Shown here piece by piece: positions 1 through 7,448 of a stretch of 12,590 bases of DNA. Origin of the DNA: Bremia lactucae (lineage: Eukaryota > Oomycota > Peronosporomycetes > Peronosporales > Peronosporaceae); the NCBI RefSeq assembly GCF_004359215.1, contig NC_090619.1, forward strand, positions 3,352,543 to 3,365,132. Direction: 5' to 3'. The number at the start of each line of letters is the position of its first letter. Positions within the stretch are counted from its first letter, which is position 1. The notes below the pieces were generated by a model, which saw nothing but the letters and a program-made list of their open reading frames with translations, was not told the DNA's origin and made no database searches. The position numbers and the translations under genes were made by a program.

Positions 1-412
1 ACTCTGGTTAAGTGTCGTCACGGGAGCGGTAATCCGTCTCCTCGTGCGCACTTACCAAGTAGGAAGTAGTTTTCAGACTGATTTATATTTAATAGAATTA
101 AATACAAATACCTATTTTTACCAATTAAAATGATATCTCTATAGATATCATTTAATATGTATTGCGAGCGTATCTTTATAGATACCTCGCGTAACGGATG
201 ACGCTAGCCGTCATCACGGATGACGCTGGGCGTCATCCCTCCTAATGTGAATGCACCCATGTGCATCACATCCACAAGGGTTGGTCACAAATGTGCACCA
301 CACCCGAGTGTTGGGTCTAATTACTATTATTTAGTAATTGACCATCCCCTTAAGTACACCTAATATACTTAACGGGGACTGTGTAACATTAGGGCAACTT
401 TAGCCCGTTACA
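1..412. mobile_element. LTR fragment (right part), hairpin-rich
   Basis: This is non-coding, AT-rich sequence ending in CCCGTTACA at 412, the typical right end of the LTRs in this window. The left end lies outside the window. It is a chain of inverted repeats: 128-153 (10-bp arms), 164-190 (10 bp, one bulged base), 197-215 (7 bp), 218-238 (8 bp), 319-339 (8 bp), 346-377 (11 bp, one bulge) and 381-413 (GTGTAAC and GGGC pairing with GCCCGTTACAC). Around 260-320 there is also an imperfect tandem repeat of about 30 bp. Pol coding similarity resumes about 10-30 bp after the end, so the LTR probably inserted into pol. It is only distantly similar to the LTRs at 9510 and 11733, so it is another family or subfamily. 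Confidence 0.55.
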
Positions 413-420
413 CCATCTAT

Positions 421-790
421 ATAAGAATATAATAGATTTAAGGATGTCTTCCCTGATTAAGCACCGCGCGAGTTGCCTAAGGATAAAGGCACTCGACACG
501 AAATCGACCTAATCCCAGGTTCGAAATACTGTGTCATGAAGCAATGGCGATTGCCTCGAGAACAAGTATTAGCGTCGACAAATACTTTGCCGATCGCTTA
601 GCAGCGGACCATTTGAGGGAACCAACTTCCCCATATAGCTCTCCGACCTTCTGTGTGCGTAAAGAAAGAGGAGGATGGCGAATTGTGCATGCACTCAATA
701 AATTGAACGCTGCGACGGTACCGGCTTAACGCCGATACCACAAAAAGACGTATCATTGATGGTATGTCAAAGAGTACTAAGTCGTCGCTG
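421..790 (+). pseudogene. Ty3/gypsy pol, start of reverse transcriptase (broken)
   Basis: This encodes the region leading into reverse transcriptase and the first RT blocks. In order I read DVFPD, then HEIDL.PGSKYCV, REQV, the block YSSPTFCVRKERGGWRIVHA (about 634-693) and the start of the TPIP.KD block. The stretch is broken by a stop at about 454, a frameshift near 572, and a one-base loss at 726 that turns the frame into TAA. After a match to D.MS.ST around 758-780 the sequence jumps to the tether before integrase. The RT palm (including the YxDD box) and RNase H are therefore missing. It cannot make an active enzyme. It is assigned to Ty3/gypsy because of the chromodomain and integrase downstream. 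The family match is from memory of oomycete elements. Confidence 0.8.
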
Positions 791-1613
791 TTCCGTTCGC
801 GTCAGCCTGATTTTGAGCCGGCTGCGCAAATCAACAGTGAGCTTAGGCCACTGTTGCAACAATCTATGTTCCGTCGTCAACATTACTCGACGACGTTCGA
901 AGAGCTTATCAAGAAGATAAGGCTCTTAAACGGTTGATAGATTACCTTATAAATTCATTCCAACAACCCTTAAAGGATTGTTTGAATTGTATAGATTCTC
1001 AACGGATCCATACACAACGCTTAATGGGTTACCGTATCACCCAGCCATTGCTGGCAACACACCTCGTGTCGTCATCCCCACCCATTATGATTTTAAGTTT
1101 ACGCATCGTATATGAGTGTCACGATGCACTAGTAAGTGGTCGTCGTGGACATGAGAAGACCTATCTCACGATAAATCGCGACTTCTACTAGCCACGTCAG
1201 TATGAGTTTGTCCGCAAGTACATTCGTGTTGCGAAGTTTGTCAACGGGTGAAGCCCAGTGCTTCATCCCGTGCTCTGTTACAACCTCTGCCTGTTCCGGC
1301 AAAATGTTGGCAGTCTGTATCTATGGACTTCGTCATCGGATTCCCGACGAAGAGCATAAGAACAACGGTATTCTTGTTTGTTGATCGTCTCAGAAAAATG
1401 GTACATCTGCTGCAGTACCAGAGTCGATCACAGCCAAAGGCTGTGCTCGTGTCTTTGTTGACACAATATTTCGGCACCATGGGTTACCCCGCGAACTGGT
1501 CTCAGATCGAGACCCTAGATTCACGGCGAAATTTTGGCAAACTGTGTTAAAATCATTTGAAACGCAGCTGAAAATGTCAACTTCTGATCATCCTGAAACA
1601 GATGGACAAACTT
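791..1613 (+). pseudogene. Ty3/gypsy pol, integrase zinc-binding and core domains (broken)
   Basis: This is the integrase part of the same pol gene, spread over several frames. The zinc-binding module is visible as HDALVSGRRGHEKTYL (about 1120-1170), with the Cys pair CEVC recoverable in a shifted frame at about 1235. The catalytic core has SMDFVIGFP, with the first Asp at 1326-1328, then FVDRL.KMVHL, and SDRDPRFT in a third frame, with the second Asp at 1505-1507. STSDHPETDGQT ends at about 1613. In this family the third catalytic residue, Glu, follows GQT. Here a stop follows and the sequence jumps to the linker, so the Glu and the end of the core are lost. Several frameshifts and stops make it non-functional. 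Several perfect hairpins lie in it: 872-895, 900-927 and 1429-1445. Confidence 0.82.
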
Positions 1614-2147
1614 AGTAACAGCAATAGTGCTGTTACTGACTTAGACAACGATGAAAGACTCAGCATCGAACAAATTATTATTAGTGAGACCGATAATACT
1701 CTCAATAATAGGGAGATTGATATCTCCGCAGTGCGAGCCGGTCACACTGAAAACAAAAATAAAACCGACCAGCGAAAAAAATTCTGATGGCTAGAGAAGC
1801 AGTGGTCCGTTTCGTACAGGATTCCATCGCTGATGCGGTGGACCGAGAGAAATGGAACTCTGACAGAAATGGAGAGCAAACATACTTTTATTTAATGTAA
1901 ATGATCTAGTCTCACTGTCAACGGTAAACCTACCAAGACATATAGTAACGATGGAAGGCAGTAATAAATTACTGTCCAGGTATATCGGCCCACTTCGTGT
2001 ACTATATCGCCAAGACAATGCGTACACGATCGAGCTGCCTCTTAGAATGCGTACGCATCCTACTTTTATGTCAGACGTCTCCGACCTTACCATCAGTACG
2101 AGGCTTCTTCCGATCCCGGATTACACCGGAATGATCTAGGGCATCCG
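1614..2147 (+). pseudogene. Ty3/gypsy pol, acidic linker and integrase C-terminal domain (broken)
   Basis: An acidic, Asn/Ser/Ile-rich linker (1614-1785) leads after a frameshift into REAVVRFVQDSIADAVDRE (about 1795-1850). A further frameshift at about 1890 is followed by an integrase C-terminal, SH3-like stretch. It reads NDLVSLSTVNLPRH, then KLLSRYIGPLRVLYRQDNAY and the conserved MRTHPTF at about 2047-2067. The motifs R(Y/F)IGPF and LP..MRTHPTF are diagnostic of Ty3/gypsy pol C-termini. The stretch 1951-2139 is open. A perfect 10-bp hairpin (1614-1637) sits directly where the integrase core is cut off. Confidence 0.8.
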
Positions 2148-2754
2148 CCGAAGCCTGATGAGTCCGAACCAAAGCCTTGTTGTCTCGAAACAAAGTCTGA
2201 TTCTTTTGAACCAGACGATCACCTCTTTCCTCCAAGGAAGAGACCTCCTGACGAGCTTTCACCAGCTCTTTTTGAAGGAACAGTCGCAACCTGCGCACAT
2301 TTTCTCAACTGGTCATGAGAATCATTATCAACCGTCAAAGCTAACTCGACGCGACGGAATCGCTTGTGATCAATATCCTCCCTCAAATAATAAAGGGTGT
2401 GATCGAATACACGATGACCATTCGTGTTCGTCACCGGGGCGAACCCGATCTTTCCCCCCCCCTCCACATCGATTGACGACTTCGTGGTGAGAAGCCTTTT
2501 CTTGTTGAAGCTTCTCGAATCACCATGAGTTAAAGGGGGTTCGAACGAGTTATCTCGTTCGTTGGCGAGGATATCCACCCTCGCATGATAATAAAGAACC
2601 TCGTTCCCAACTGATGTTGGACGTTCCGGGTCTCGTCTTACAGTACGACGAGACCCATCCTCCTCGGCAGAAGATTTATCGGAGAATGAGTGCTTCCTGG
2701 GATCGTAAAAGGGTTGTAGGTTCTCAATCTCTTGAAGCATCTCGTGAGAGATGA
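2148..2754 (+). pseudogene. Ty3/gypsy pol, C-terminal hinge and chromodomain (broken)
   Basis: A Pro/Glu/Asp-rich hinge reads 2148-2318 in one frame (starting PKPDESEPK, stop TGA at 2316). A FPPPP motif at about 2451-2465 follows. A chromodomain lies at about 2489-2640: FLVE, then after a frameshift TSYLVRWRGYPP and EPRSQL, followed by DVPGLV.QYDETHP. The YLVRWRGYP core and EPRSQL are the conserved chromobox of chromoviruses, where the domain is known to guide integration by reading histone marks. The Trp normally found before EP is Lys here. The last frame is open from 2509 to the TGA at 2752. An open frame on the opposite strand covers the same bases (see the 2071-3754 entry), so both strands read as protein here. 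The chromodomain call is the firm one. Confidence 0.8.
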
Positions 2755-3342
2755 GTCCTCCAATGATCTTTGAGGGGATATGGTTCCTTAGGGGCATTAC
2801 CTGCACCCTTAAAACAGCATAGGCATGAGTCCCCCACGAGAGGCAAGGAATCCCTTCCTCTCTAGACAAACGGTGCTACTTATAGCTTGCCCTGACTACG
2901 ATCCGTTTCTGAACCGTTCACGGAAAACATCCAGATTGTCAAGCCAGGCCTCGCGGCCTATGCTTCGCACATCTGGACAAATGCTGCCCAAGCTTGGAAC
3001 AAAGGCTTAATATTCTTTGCCCGATTACAAGTGTACCACCAATGCCGGAAGAAGGCATCGATGAAAAAGCCCCGTTTCATCCTCACGAGGCTTGTGAAGC
3101 CTGGATAAGTCGAACAATGGAATATGATATCGAACGCTGGTCATACCAATCCAACGAATTAGGTTACCCTTAAAGGGCAACCAAGGCTTCAATTCGATAG
3201 CGAATTGCTTGGTATCGCGGTCCCTCTCCTGTTCGCTCATATAAACGTTAGCGCTAACTTGGCTCTCGAAACGATCCTTAGAATATTGGTGATGCAGACC
3301 AGAACCACCAGCAGCATTCTTTCATTCACGACCACTTCGTTC

Positions 3343-3722
3343 CTGGTGACGCATACTAACGTCACCAGAGTGATCGTCGCTCATGGAATCATCATCAGAT
3401 GACTCCCCACCAATGAGGTCCGACGAGTCGAACAACCTCGTCATCATCTCTTTGATTGTCACGATAGAAACCGAAGGTTCAACAGACTCGGCCCCGGGTG
3501 ACCCGGCAGCCTTCACAGTAGCTACTGAGTCGGGCGATGACGGTGACTTAGACCAGTTACGTACAATTGGAGAAGCAGGTGACTTGTCCCCGTCATCTGC
3601 AATGGCATCAGCAAATGACACATTCCAGTCACCTCCAATGGAGGTGGCTTATTCCCCACAGTAGACGCATCAGCGTCTCCTGAAACATTGCATTACCAGT
3701 AGCTGCACTGATCTGTGCAGCT
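3343..3722. repeat. Hairpins within the antisense frame
   Basis: Perfect inverted repeats lie inside the antisense reading frame: 3343-3368 (9-bp arms, CTGGTGACG/CGTCACCAG), 3663-3678 (6 bp) and 3701-3722 (8 bp, AGCTGCAC/GTGCAGCT). Nearby in the same frame chain are 3190-3207 (7 bp, CAATTCG/CGAATTG), the 12-bp palindrome GTTAGCGCTAAC at 3247-3258, 2628-2656 (10 bp, GGGTCTCGTC/GACGAGACCC) and 2542-2561 (8 bp). Confidence 0.75.
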
Positions 3723-3871
3723 GCCAGCTTTGCGGCCTGACAGGCTACGCGCATAGACCTATTTGTCGCAATACTGATTTCTGAACAAAAATCAATAATG
3801 CGATAAAATATAAATTTTTAATCAAAACCAATAATGCAAAATTACATGGAAAGACATTAAACTAATCCCTG

Positions 3872-3914
3872 ACACCCCACAACAGTCACTATAGTGACTG
3901 TTGTTATGGGGTGT
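3872..3914. repeat. Long hairpin at the LTR edge
   Basis: A 22-bp perfect palindrome (AACAGTCACT-AT-AGTGACTGTT) occupies 3881-3902. It extends outward through CA/TG and, past a 3-base bulge, ACACCCC/GGGGTGT, giving about 19 pairs in all. The right arm overlaps the first bases of the degenerate LTR that starts at 3902. Confidence 0.85.
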
Positions 3915-4403
3915 ATCGGGGTGTCCGTTTCATAAGTATTATTTCCTAATAGAGTAAATATAAGTATTATGTTCTATGAAAGAAAATAAGCAAGAAGAAC
4001 AAATAATTATTTTCTTTAATTGTTTGACTTTATAGTTCCAATATTACCAAATTTGGTAACATTGATGCAATAAGACATTAGTTCTATTGATCGGTTGATT
4101 TAAGGCTAATAATAACCCCGCCAATCGTTATGAGACACGATTGTGCGGTGCGCAAGTAGGCGCCATTCATAGTTTGCTATTGAAATAATAAAGTCAGCTG
4201 TCGATACAAGATCGTTACGTAGGAGCTTAATATATTAATACAGTTCTACTTTTTCTCTATTCTAAAAGCCTTAGAATTAACCTTTATTAGCTAAGACTAC
4301 GTAGCTACCTGTAATCTTCCTCTGCGATCCACCCCAGCTTCACTGTAATCAGTGTAGGTTGTCTAGTGCTGTTAACAGTACTGGCAAATGGTGCCCTGTT
4401 ACA
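3902..4403 (+). mobile_element. Degenerate LTR, same superfamily as 9510-9949 and 11733-12182
   Basis: It starts TGTTATGGGGTGTATC, close to the TGTAACGGGGTGTATC start of the better LTRs, and ends GCCCTGTTACA at 4403. Inside, the block around 4226-4260 (TATATTAATACAGTT and a T-rich run) matches the same place in the 11733-12182 copy. The CTTCCTCTGC block at 4317 and the paired CACTGTAATCAGTG and GTGCTGTTAACAGTAC hairpins before the end repeat the layout of the other LTRs. The orientation agrees with the pol remnant to the left, so it may be that element's 3' LTR. No polypurine tract is evident just upstream. Confidence 0.6.
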
Positions 4404-4607
4404 CGTAGAGCTTAATCATATTGAAACAAATTTACTTTTTTTCCCTATAGTAAGTCTCCGGTACTGTTGGCATTCGGTTTCTAAGAAATCTTAGCAACTT
4501 AAAGCCCTTCCTCTGCACGCTGTGTACGTGGAGTATTCGGAGGCACCTTTACCTTCGCTATTTTCAGTGTAAGCTTAGCTAGTACTAGCGAAGGGTGTGG
4601 CGTTACA
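4404..4607 (+). mobile_element. Second LTR 3' portion, in tandem
   Basis: The order of blocks seen at 4217-4403 is repeated: CTTAATCATATTGAAACA and a T-rich run (4412-4446), a TAAG hairpin block, CCTTCCTCTGCACG at about 4506, GAGGCACC, then GGCGTTACA ending at 4607. It is therefore a second, diverged copy of the LTR end lying directly behind the first, perhaps after unequal recombination or a nested insertion. Confidence 0.45.
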
Positions 4608-4920
4608 GTCTTCCTCTGACTTAAGAAACGATGTCGATCCGCTACACCTTCTTCGAATTTTCCGCCTTATAACATTTGTACAGCGGGTCGTTAGGTGTGC
4701 TCGTTATATCAGCACGTATATCTTATTAGAACGCTGATAGCTCACACTCCCAATAATAAATTGCCTTCTATGGTGCCGTCTGTTTAAAAATAGAGCTTTT
4801 AGACCGACGTCCTATTGGGACATAGTGTATGAACTATATATAAGTCCTTTCGTTATGAATACGACCGGCTTTTTTTCACTAAATAGATATAATGATATTG
4901 AGAGTACCAAATTAAATATA
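4608..4920. other. Intergenic, no gene seen
   Basis: AT-rich sequence between the LTR remnant and the MULE. A TATATATAAG stretch lies at 4836-4845, but no credible coding frame follows it. The short open frame that crosses the MULE's left end (4825-5055) has no recognisable protein. Confidence 0.5.
4912..4920. repeat. Target site duplication, left copy
   Basis: TTAAATATA, matching TTAGATATA at 6956-6964 with one mismatch. The next base, G, is also shared, so the duplication could be read as 9 or 10 bp. Confidence 0.75.
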
Positions 4921-4983
4921 GGGACTTGCTATATGCACCCACCCAGTTGCTATTTCCACTCAGCCACGTGGAATCTGACCAAT
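4921..4983 (+). repeat. MULE left terminal inverted repeat
   Basis: It matches the reverse complement of 6894-6955 over about 62 bp with a few mismatches and small gaps. Shared blocks include ACTTGCTAT, CACCCACCCA, GTTGCTATTTCCAC, CAGCCACGT and GAATCTGACCAAT. The sequence contains repeated copies of a TTGCTAT..CCACCC unit. Confidence 0.88.
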
Positions 4984-5089
4984 CCAATCATGGCGTCATT
5001 TCTATTAAAACAAATAATTATCCATGAAATAATGATTGGTTGTTACGTCTGGTAAAATAGAATGGAATAAGAATTTCATCAATATTACA

Positions 5090-6083
5090 ATAATTTCCAG
5101 CCCGCGTTTTACTAAATTCAGTTCGTGTATGTCAGGGATTAACACTTATTCGCCATGAGATCCCAGAATCACTGACTACGGCAAAAATATTCTACAATGC
5201 CAAACGTCTCGTCTGAAGGAATTGGCAGGCAGGTCCTCGATTAAGGCCTTGATGGATGAACTCACTTTAAGCAAATGGCTTTATAGCGTGAAAACCAGCG
5301 GTGATGGGCGCGTCACTCACTTGTTCATTATCCACCCAAAATCCATCCGTTTAACTCGCCGGTACATTAAGGTTCTTTTCTTGGATTGTACCTACAAAAC
5401 CCTACAGGTTCAGGATGCCAATGCTGAGCACTGTTGAAAGAACGGGAATAAACTCAACCTTTTACTCGGCATTTGCATTTCTATTAGAAGAAGAGAAGGC
5501 AGATTATATCTGGGCGCTCAAGCAGTTGCGAAACACGCTGGTATAAACTCAATATGTTCTAGTGACCGATCGTGATTTGGCTTCAGCTGGTGCCATTGAA
5601 GAAATATTTTCACTGCGCGCACCTCTTATGCATGTGGCATATCGAATAAAACATTCTCGCAAATTGCAAGAAAGAATTTGGAATCATCGAAGAATGGGAA
5701 AAATTCTTGGAAAACTGGAATAATGTCTGTCGATTGAAGACAATTTCATCCTACGATGAAGGATGGAATGCATTTCGAATTAAGTTTGCTGCATTATCCG
5801 CTATTTAGAGAACACCTGGATTCCGCACAAAACGAAATTTGTGCATGCATGGACGGACAAGGTGATGCATTTCGAAATTACCTCAACGTCGGCAGTTGAA
5901 GGAGCACATTCAGCGTTGAAACGGTATGTACAAACATCTACAAGCAATCTAGATCTCGTCCAGACAAGAATGAACCAAGCCATTGAGCACCAAGTTCGGG
6001 AGATTGAATGGAACATTGCAAGCGAACGCGTCCGAATCCACATGTATTCCGGTCGCCATATAATGGAAATGAATTAAGCAAAG
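5090..6083 (+). pseudogene. MULE transposase (broken)
   Basis: This is a remnant of a MULE-family DDE transposase, which cuts and pastes the element through its TIRs. I read LIRHEIPE..TTAKIFYNAKR (about 5140-5208). After a frameshift comes THLFIIHPKSIRLTRRY and LFLDCTYKT, with the first catalytic Asp at 5384-5386. A shift near 5410 leads to INSTFYSAFAFLLEEEKADY and LVTDRDLASAGAIEEIF, with the second Asp at 5568-5570. SAVEGAHSALKRY carries the catalytic Glu at 5898-5900. All three catalytic residues survive, but there are stops (e.g. TAA at about 5543, TAG at about 5805) and at least three frameshifts. The N-terminal zinc-finger or DNA-binding part expected in full MULE proteins is not visible. 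Confidence 0.82.
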
Positions 6084-6156
6084 GTAAGCAAAATTGATAA
6101 AAAATCTGGAATTTTATGTAAAATTTAAACTAATCTTTTTTTCTCGGCATTGTCAG
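6084..6156 (+). other. Intron (73 nt) between transposase and OTU parts
   Basis: The donor is AAG|GTAAGC and the acceptor is TTTTTTTCTCGGCATTGTCAG|AA. A CTAAT branch-point-like sequence lies about 25-30 nt before the acceptor. Splicing joins the frame NELSK to EHASISNIPSF, removing stops in the intron, which supports a real splice. The length is typical of oomycete introns. Confidence 0.72.
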
Positions 6157-6598
6157 AACATGCATCCATCTCCAATATCCCTAGCTTCCCAAATCATACA
6201 TCGAACGGGTTCTAGATGCTAAGGGTGATGGGAACTGTGGTTACCAAACCGTCGCCATAATCCTTGGGAGATCAGAAGATGAATGGCAAAGTGTTCAAGA
6301 GGACCTCAGAGCGGAAATTATGGAGAACGAACATTTTTATAAAGAAATCGCCGGAGCTGGAAACGAATGTGAAGTCGAAAGAATGTTGAATTCGGTCCAG
6401 TGGGAAGACGAACCATGCGGATTGGATCACTGGATGTACTTCCCCGAATTCGGTCATTATCTCGCGAACTGTTATGGCAGGCCAGTACACTTCTTTAGTG
6501 CAGAGCAGATGATCATGTTTCTCCCACACAGAATAAGTTTGACAGCAGCCATGGCGTGTACATTTGTTGATGAAACCACTTTGTACCGATTTTCTTGA
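6157..6598 (+). pseudogene. OTU-like cysteine protease domain of the MULE protein
   Basis: The downstream exon is open from about 6185 to the TGA at 6596-6598. It carries the OTU active-site signature: ERVLDAKGDGNCGYQTVAII, with the Asp at 6227-6229 and the nucleophile Cys at 6236-6238 (family pattern D.DGNC.(F/Y)). It continues LDHWMYFPEFGHYLANCYGR and PVHFFSAEQ, resembling the middle of OTU folds. The C-terminal His expected near the end is not securely placed. The reading probably shifts frame at about 6585, after which FLRPNSPVHPLHVTGN reads in another frame. A frameshift also lies between the splice site and 6197. OTU proteases normally remove ubiquitin. Cysteine-protease (Ulp1-like) domains are known in plant MULEs, so capture of a deubiquitinase-like domain is plausible. 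The role in transposition is unknown. Confidence 0.7.
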
Positions 6599-6893
6599 GG
6601 CCAAATTCTCCTGTACACCCATTGCACGTAACAGGAAACGTTTTGCGTCAGTGAATGCCCAGGTTTGAGAGAAACCTTTGGAACACGAATTAGAGCATTT
6701 TTTAGTGATGCATTAAGGGAGCGAGAGAGAAATCCCTACACCTAACTCCCTATTCTCATAGATATTCATGATAAGTTTTAATTGAAGAAGCCCTTCCGGT
6801 CTTTTAAATTTCCTACATGGCCAGTACTTAAACCATTATCTTTGCGATAGGTTGATTTAATAAAAAGTTGTGGGTGGAAACAGTAAGTAAATT
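6599..6893. other. MULE internal 3' region, no gene
   Basis: Apart from a possible out-of-frame tail of the OTU domain up to about 6665, this is AT-rich sequence before the right TIR with no coding signal. Confidence 0.5.
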
Positions 6894-6955
6894 ATTGGTC
6901 AGATTCAACGTGGCTGGGTGGAAATAGCAACTTGGGTGGGTGGAATAGCAAGTAC
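6894..6955 (-). repeat. MULE right terminal inverted repeat
   Basis: Counterpart of 4921-4983. GGGTGGAA..AG occurs as sub-repeats at about 6918 and 6934, and once more just inside the repeat at about 6871. Confidence 0.88.
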
Positions 6956-6964
6956 TTAGATATA
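6956..6964. repeat. Target site duplication, right copy
   Basis: TTAGATATA; partner of 4912-4920. Confidence 0.75.
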
Positions 6965-7448
6965 GTATACTTTATTACTGCAGACTCTAGCTAGCGTAGC
7001 AATAATAATTCGCCTGCTGGTTTCTGGCTCGTTGACCACTATAGCAAATGATCATACTAGTTAATGCGATGCGCGCAGCAAACAAGTAACTTTTTTGTTG
7101 AGAATTTTATTTGATGGGACGCCATAACTAAGTCCATCTGTCAGACTGTACAATTGAGATCTTTGTGAGACAGTGCGCATTATTGCAAAATCTAATGCCA
7201 TAAACACTAGATCAACACGGCAATTTTAATTAGAACGAAGTTGTTAACTGGCATGAATTGAGAAATCCGTAAAAATGTAGAGTATTTTAGTTTTGGAGGA
7301 AGTAAGTTAATAAGCCCTAATTTTTTTTTCTATGGTCAAATATAATTTAATCGAGCTTTAATATTGCAAGTTTAGATCAAAGGTACAATTGAGTAAAAAT
7401 CACGCTGTCTTGTGATCATGGACCTATTAACATTTTGTTGGTCCGATA
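6965..7448. other. Intergenic, no gene seen
   Basis: AT-rich spacer between the MULE and the 3' end of the methyltransferase gene. It presumably holds that gene's 3' UTR and polyadenylation region on the minus strand. Nothing else is recognised. Confidence 0.5.

Larger units (their letters stand above)
2071..3754 (-). pseudogene. Broken antisense reading frame next to the 3' LTR, with C-terminal coiled coil
   Basis: A minus-strand chain of open frames runs opposite to pol. A plausible ATG is at 3754 (MRVACQAAKLAAAQISAATG). After a frameshift near 3690 it continues from about 3651 to 3025 in one frame with a single stop at 3324-3322. This part is Ala-rich, then Ser/Asp/Pro-rich and acidic (SSDDDSMSDDHSGD), then DTKQFAIELKPW. 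After further frameshifts, 2869-2219 is open for 216 codons (GNEVLYYHARVD, YYLREDIDHKRF). A last shift at about 2300 leads to a heptad-rich coiled coil (LVKARQEVSSLEERGDRLVQ, 2298-2071). I know no function. Extra antisense ORFs are documented in some plant Ty3/gypsy elements. The part below 2754 overlaps pol and could be an antisense shadow. The part above 2900 is more credible as its own gene. Confidence 0.5.
4921..6955 (+). mobile_element. Mutator-like (MULE) DNA transposon with OTU-type protease
   Basis: An element of about 2.0 kb is bounded by terminal inverted repeats of about 62 bp (4921-4983 and 6894-6955). It is flanked by TTAAATATA (4912-4920) and TTAGATATA (6956-6964), a 9-bp target duplication with one mismatch. 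A 9-bp duplication and long TIRs are hallmarks of Mutator-like elements. Inside are a broken MULE-type DDE transposase (about 5090-6083), a 73-nt intron and an OTU-like domain (6157-6598). The transposase N-terminus is short or missing, and stops and frameshifts make the copy non-autonomous. Confidence 0.85.

Noticed and set aside
1241..2093. Minus-strand frames at 1241-1480 and 1791-2093
   Set aside because: They oppose the integrase and C-terminal domain frames, which show conserved motifs on the plus strand.
2158..2490. Plus-strand 110-codon frame
   Set aside because: For 2148-2318 the Pro/Glu/Asp-rich hinge reads in another frame (PKPDESEPK), so most of this frame is out of register; only its end near FPPPP fits pol.
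4825..5055. 76-codon plus-strand frame
   Set aside because: It crosses the MULE target duplication and left TIR, which are non-coding.
3863..5141. 12-bp inverted match TAATCCCTGACA / TGTCAGGGATTA as element ends
   Set aside because: A few 12-bp matches are expected by chance in a window this size, there is no longer homology around them, and 5130 lies inside the MULE.
6272..6622. 116-codon minus-strand frame
   Set aside because: Shadow of the OTU-like exon, whose plus-strand reading carries the family signature.
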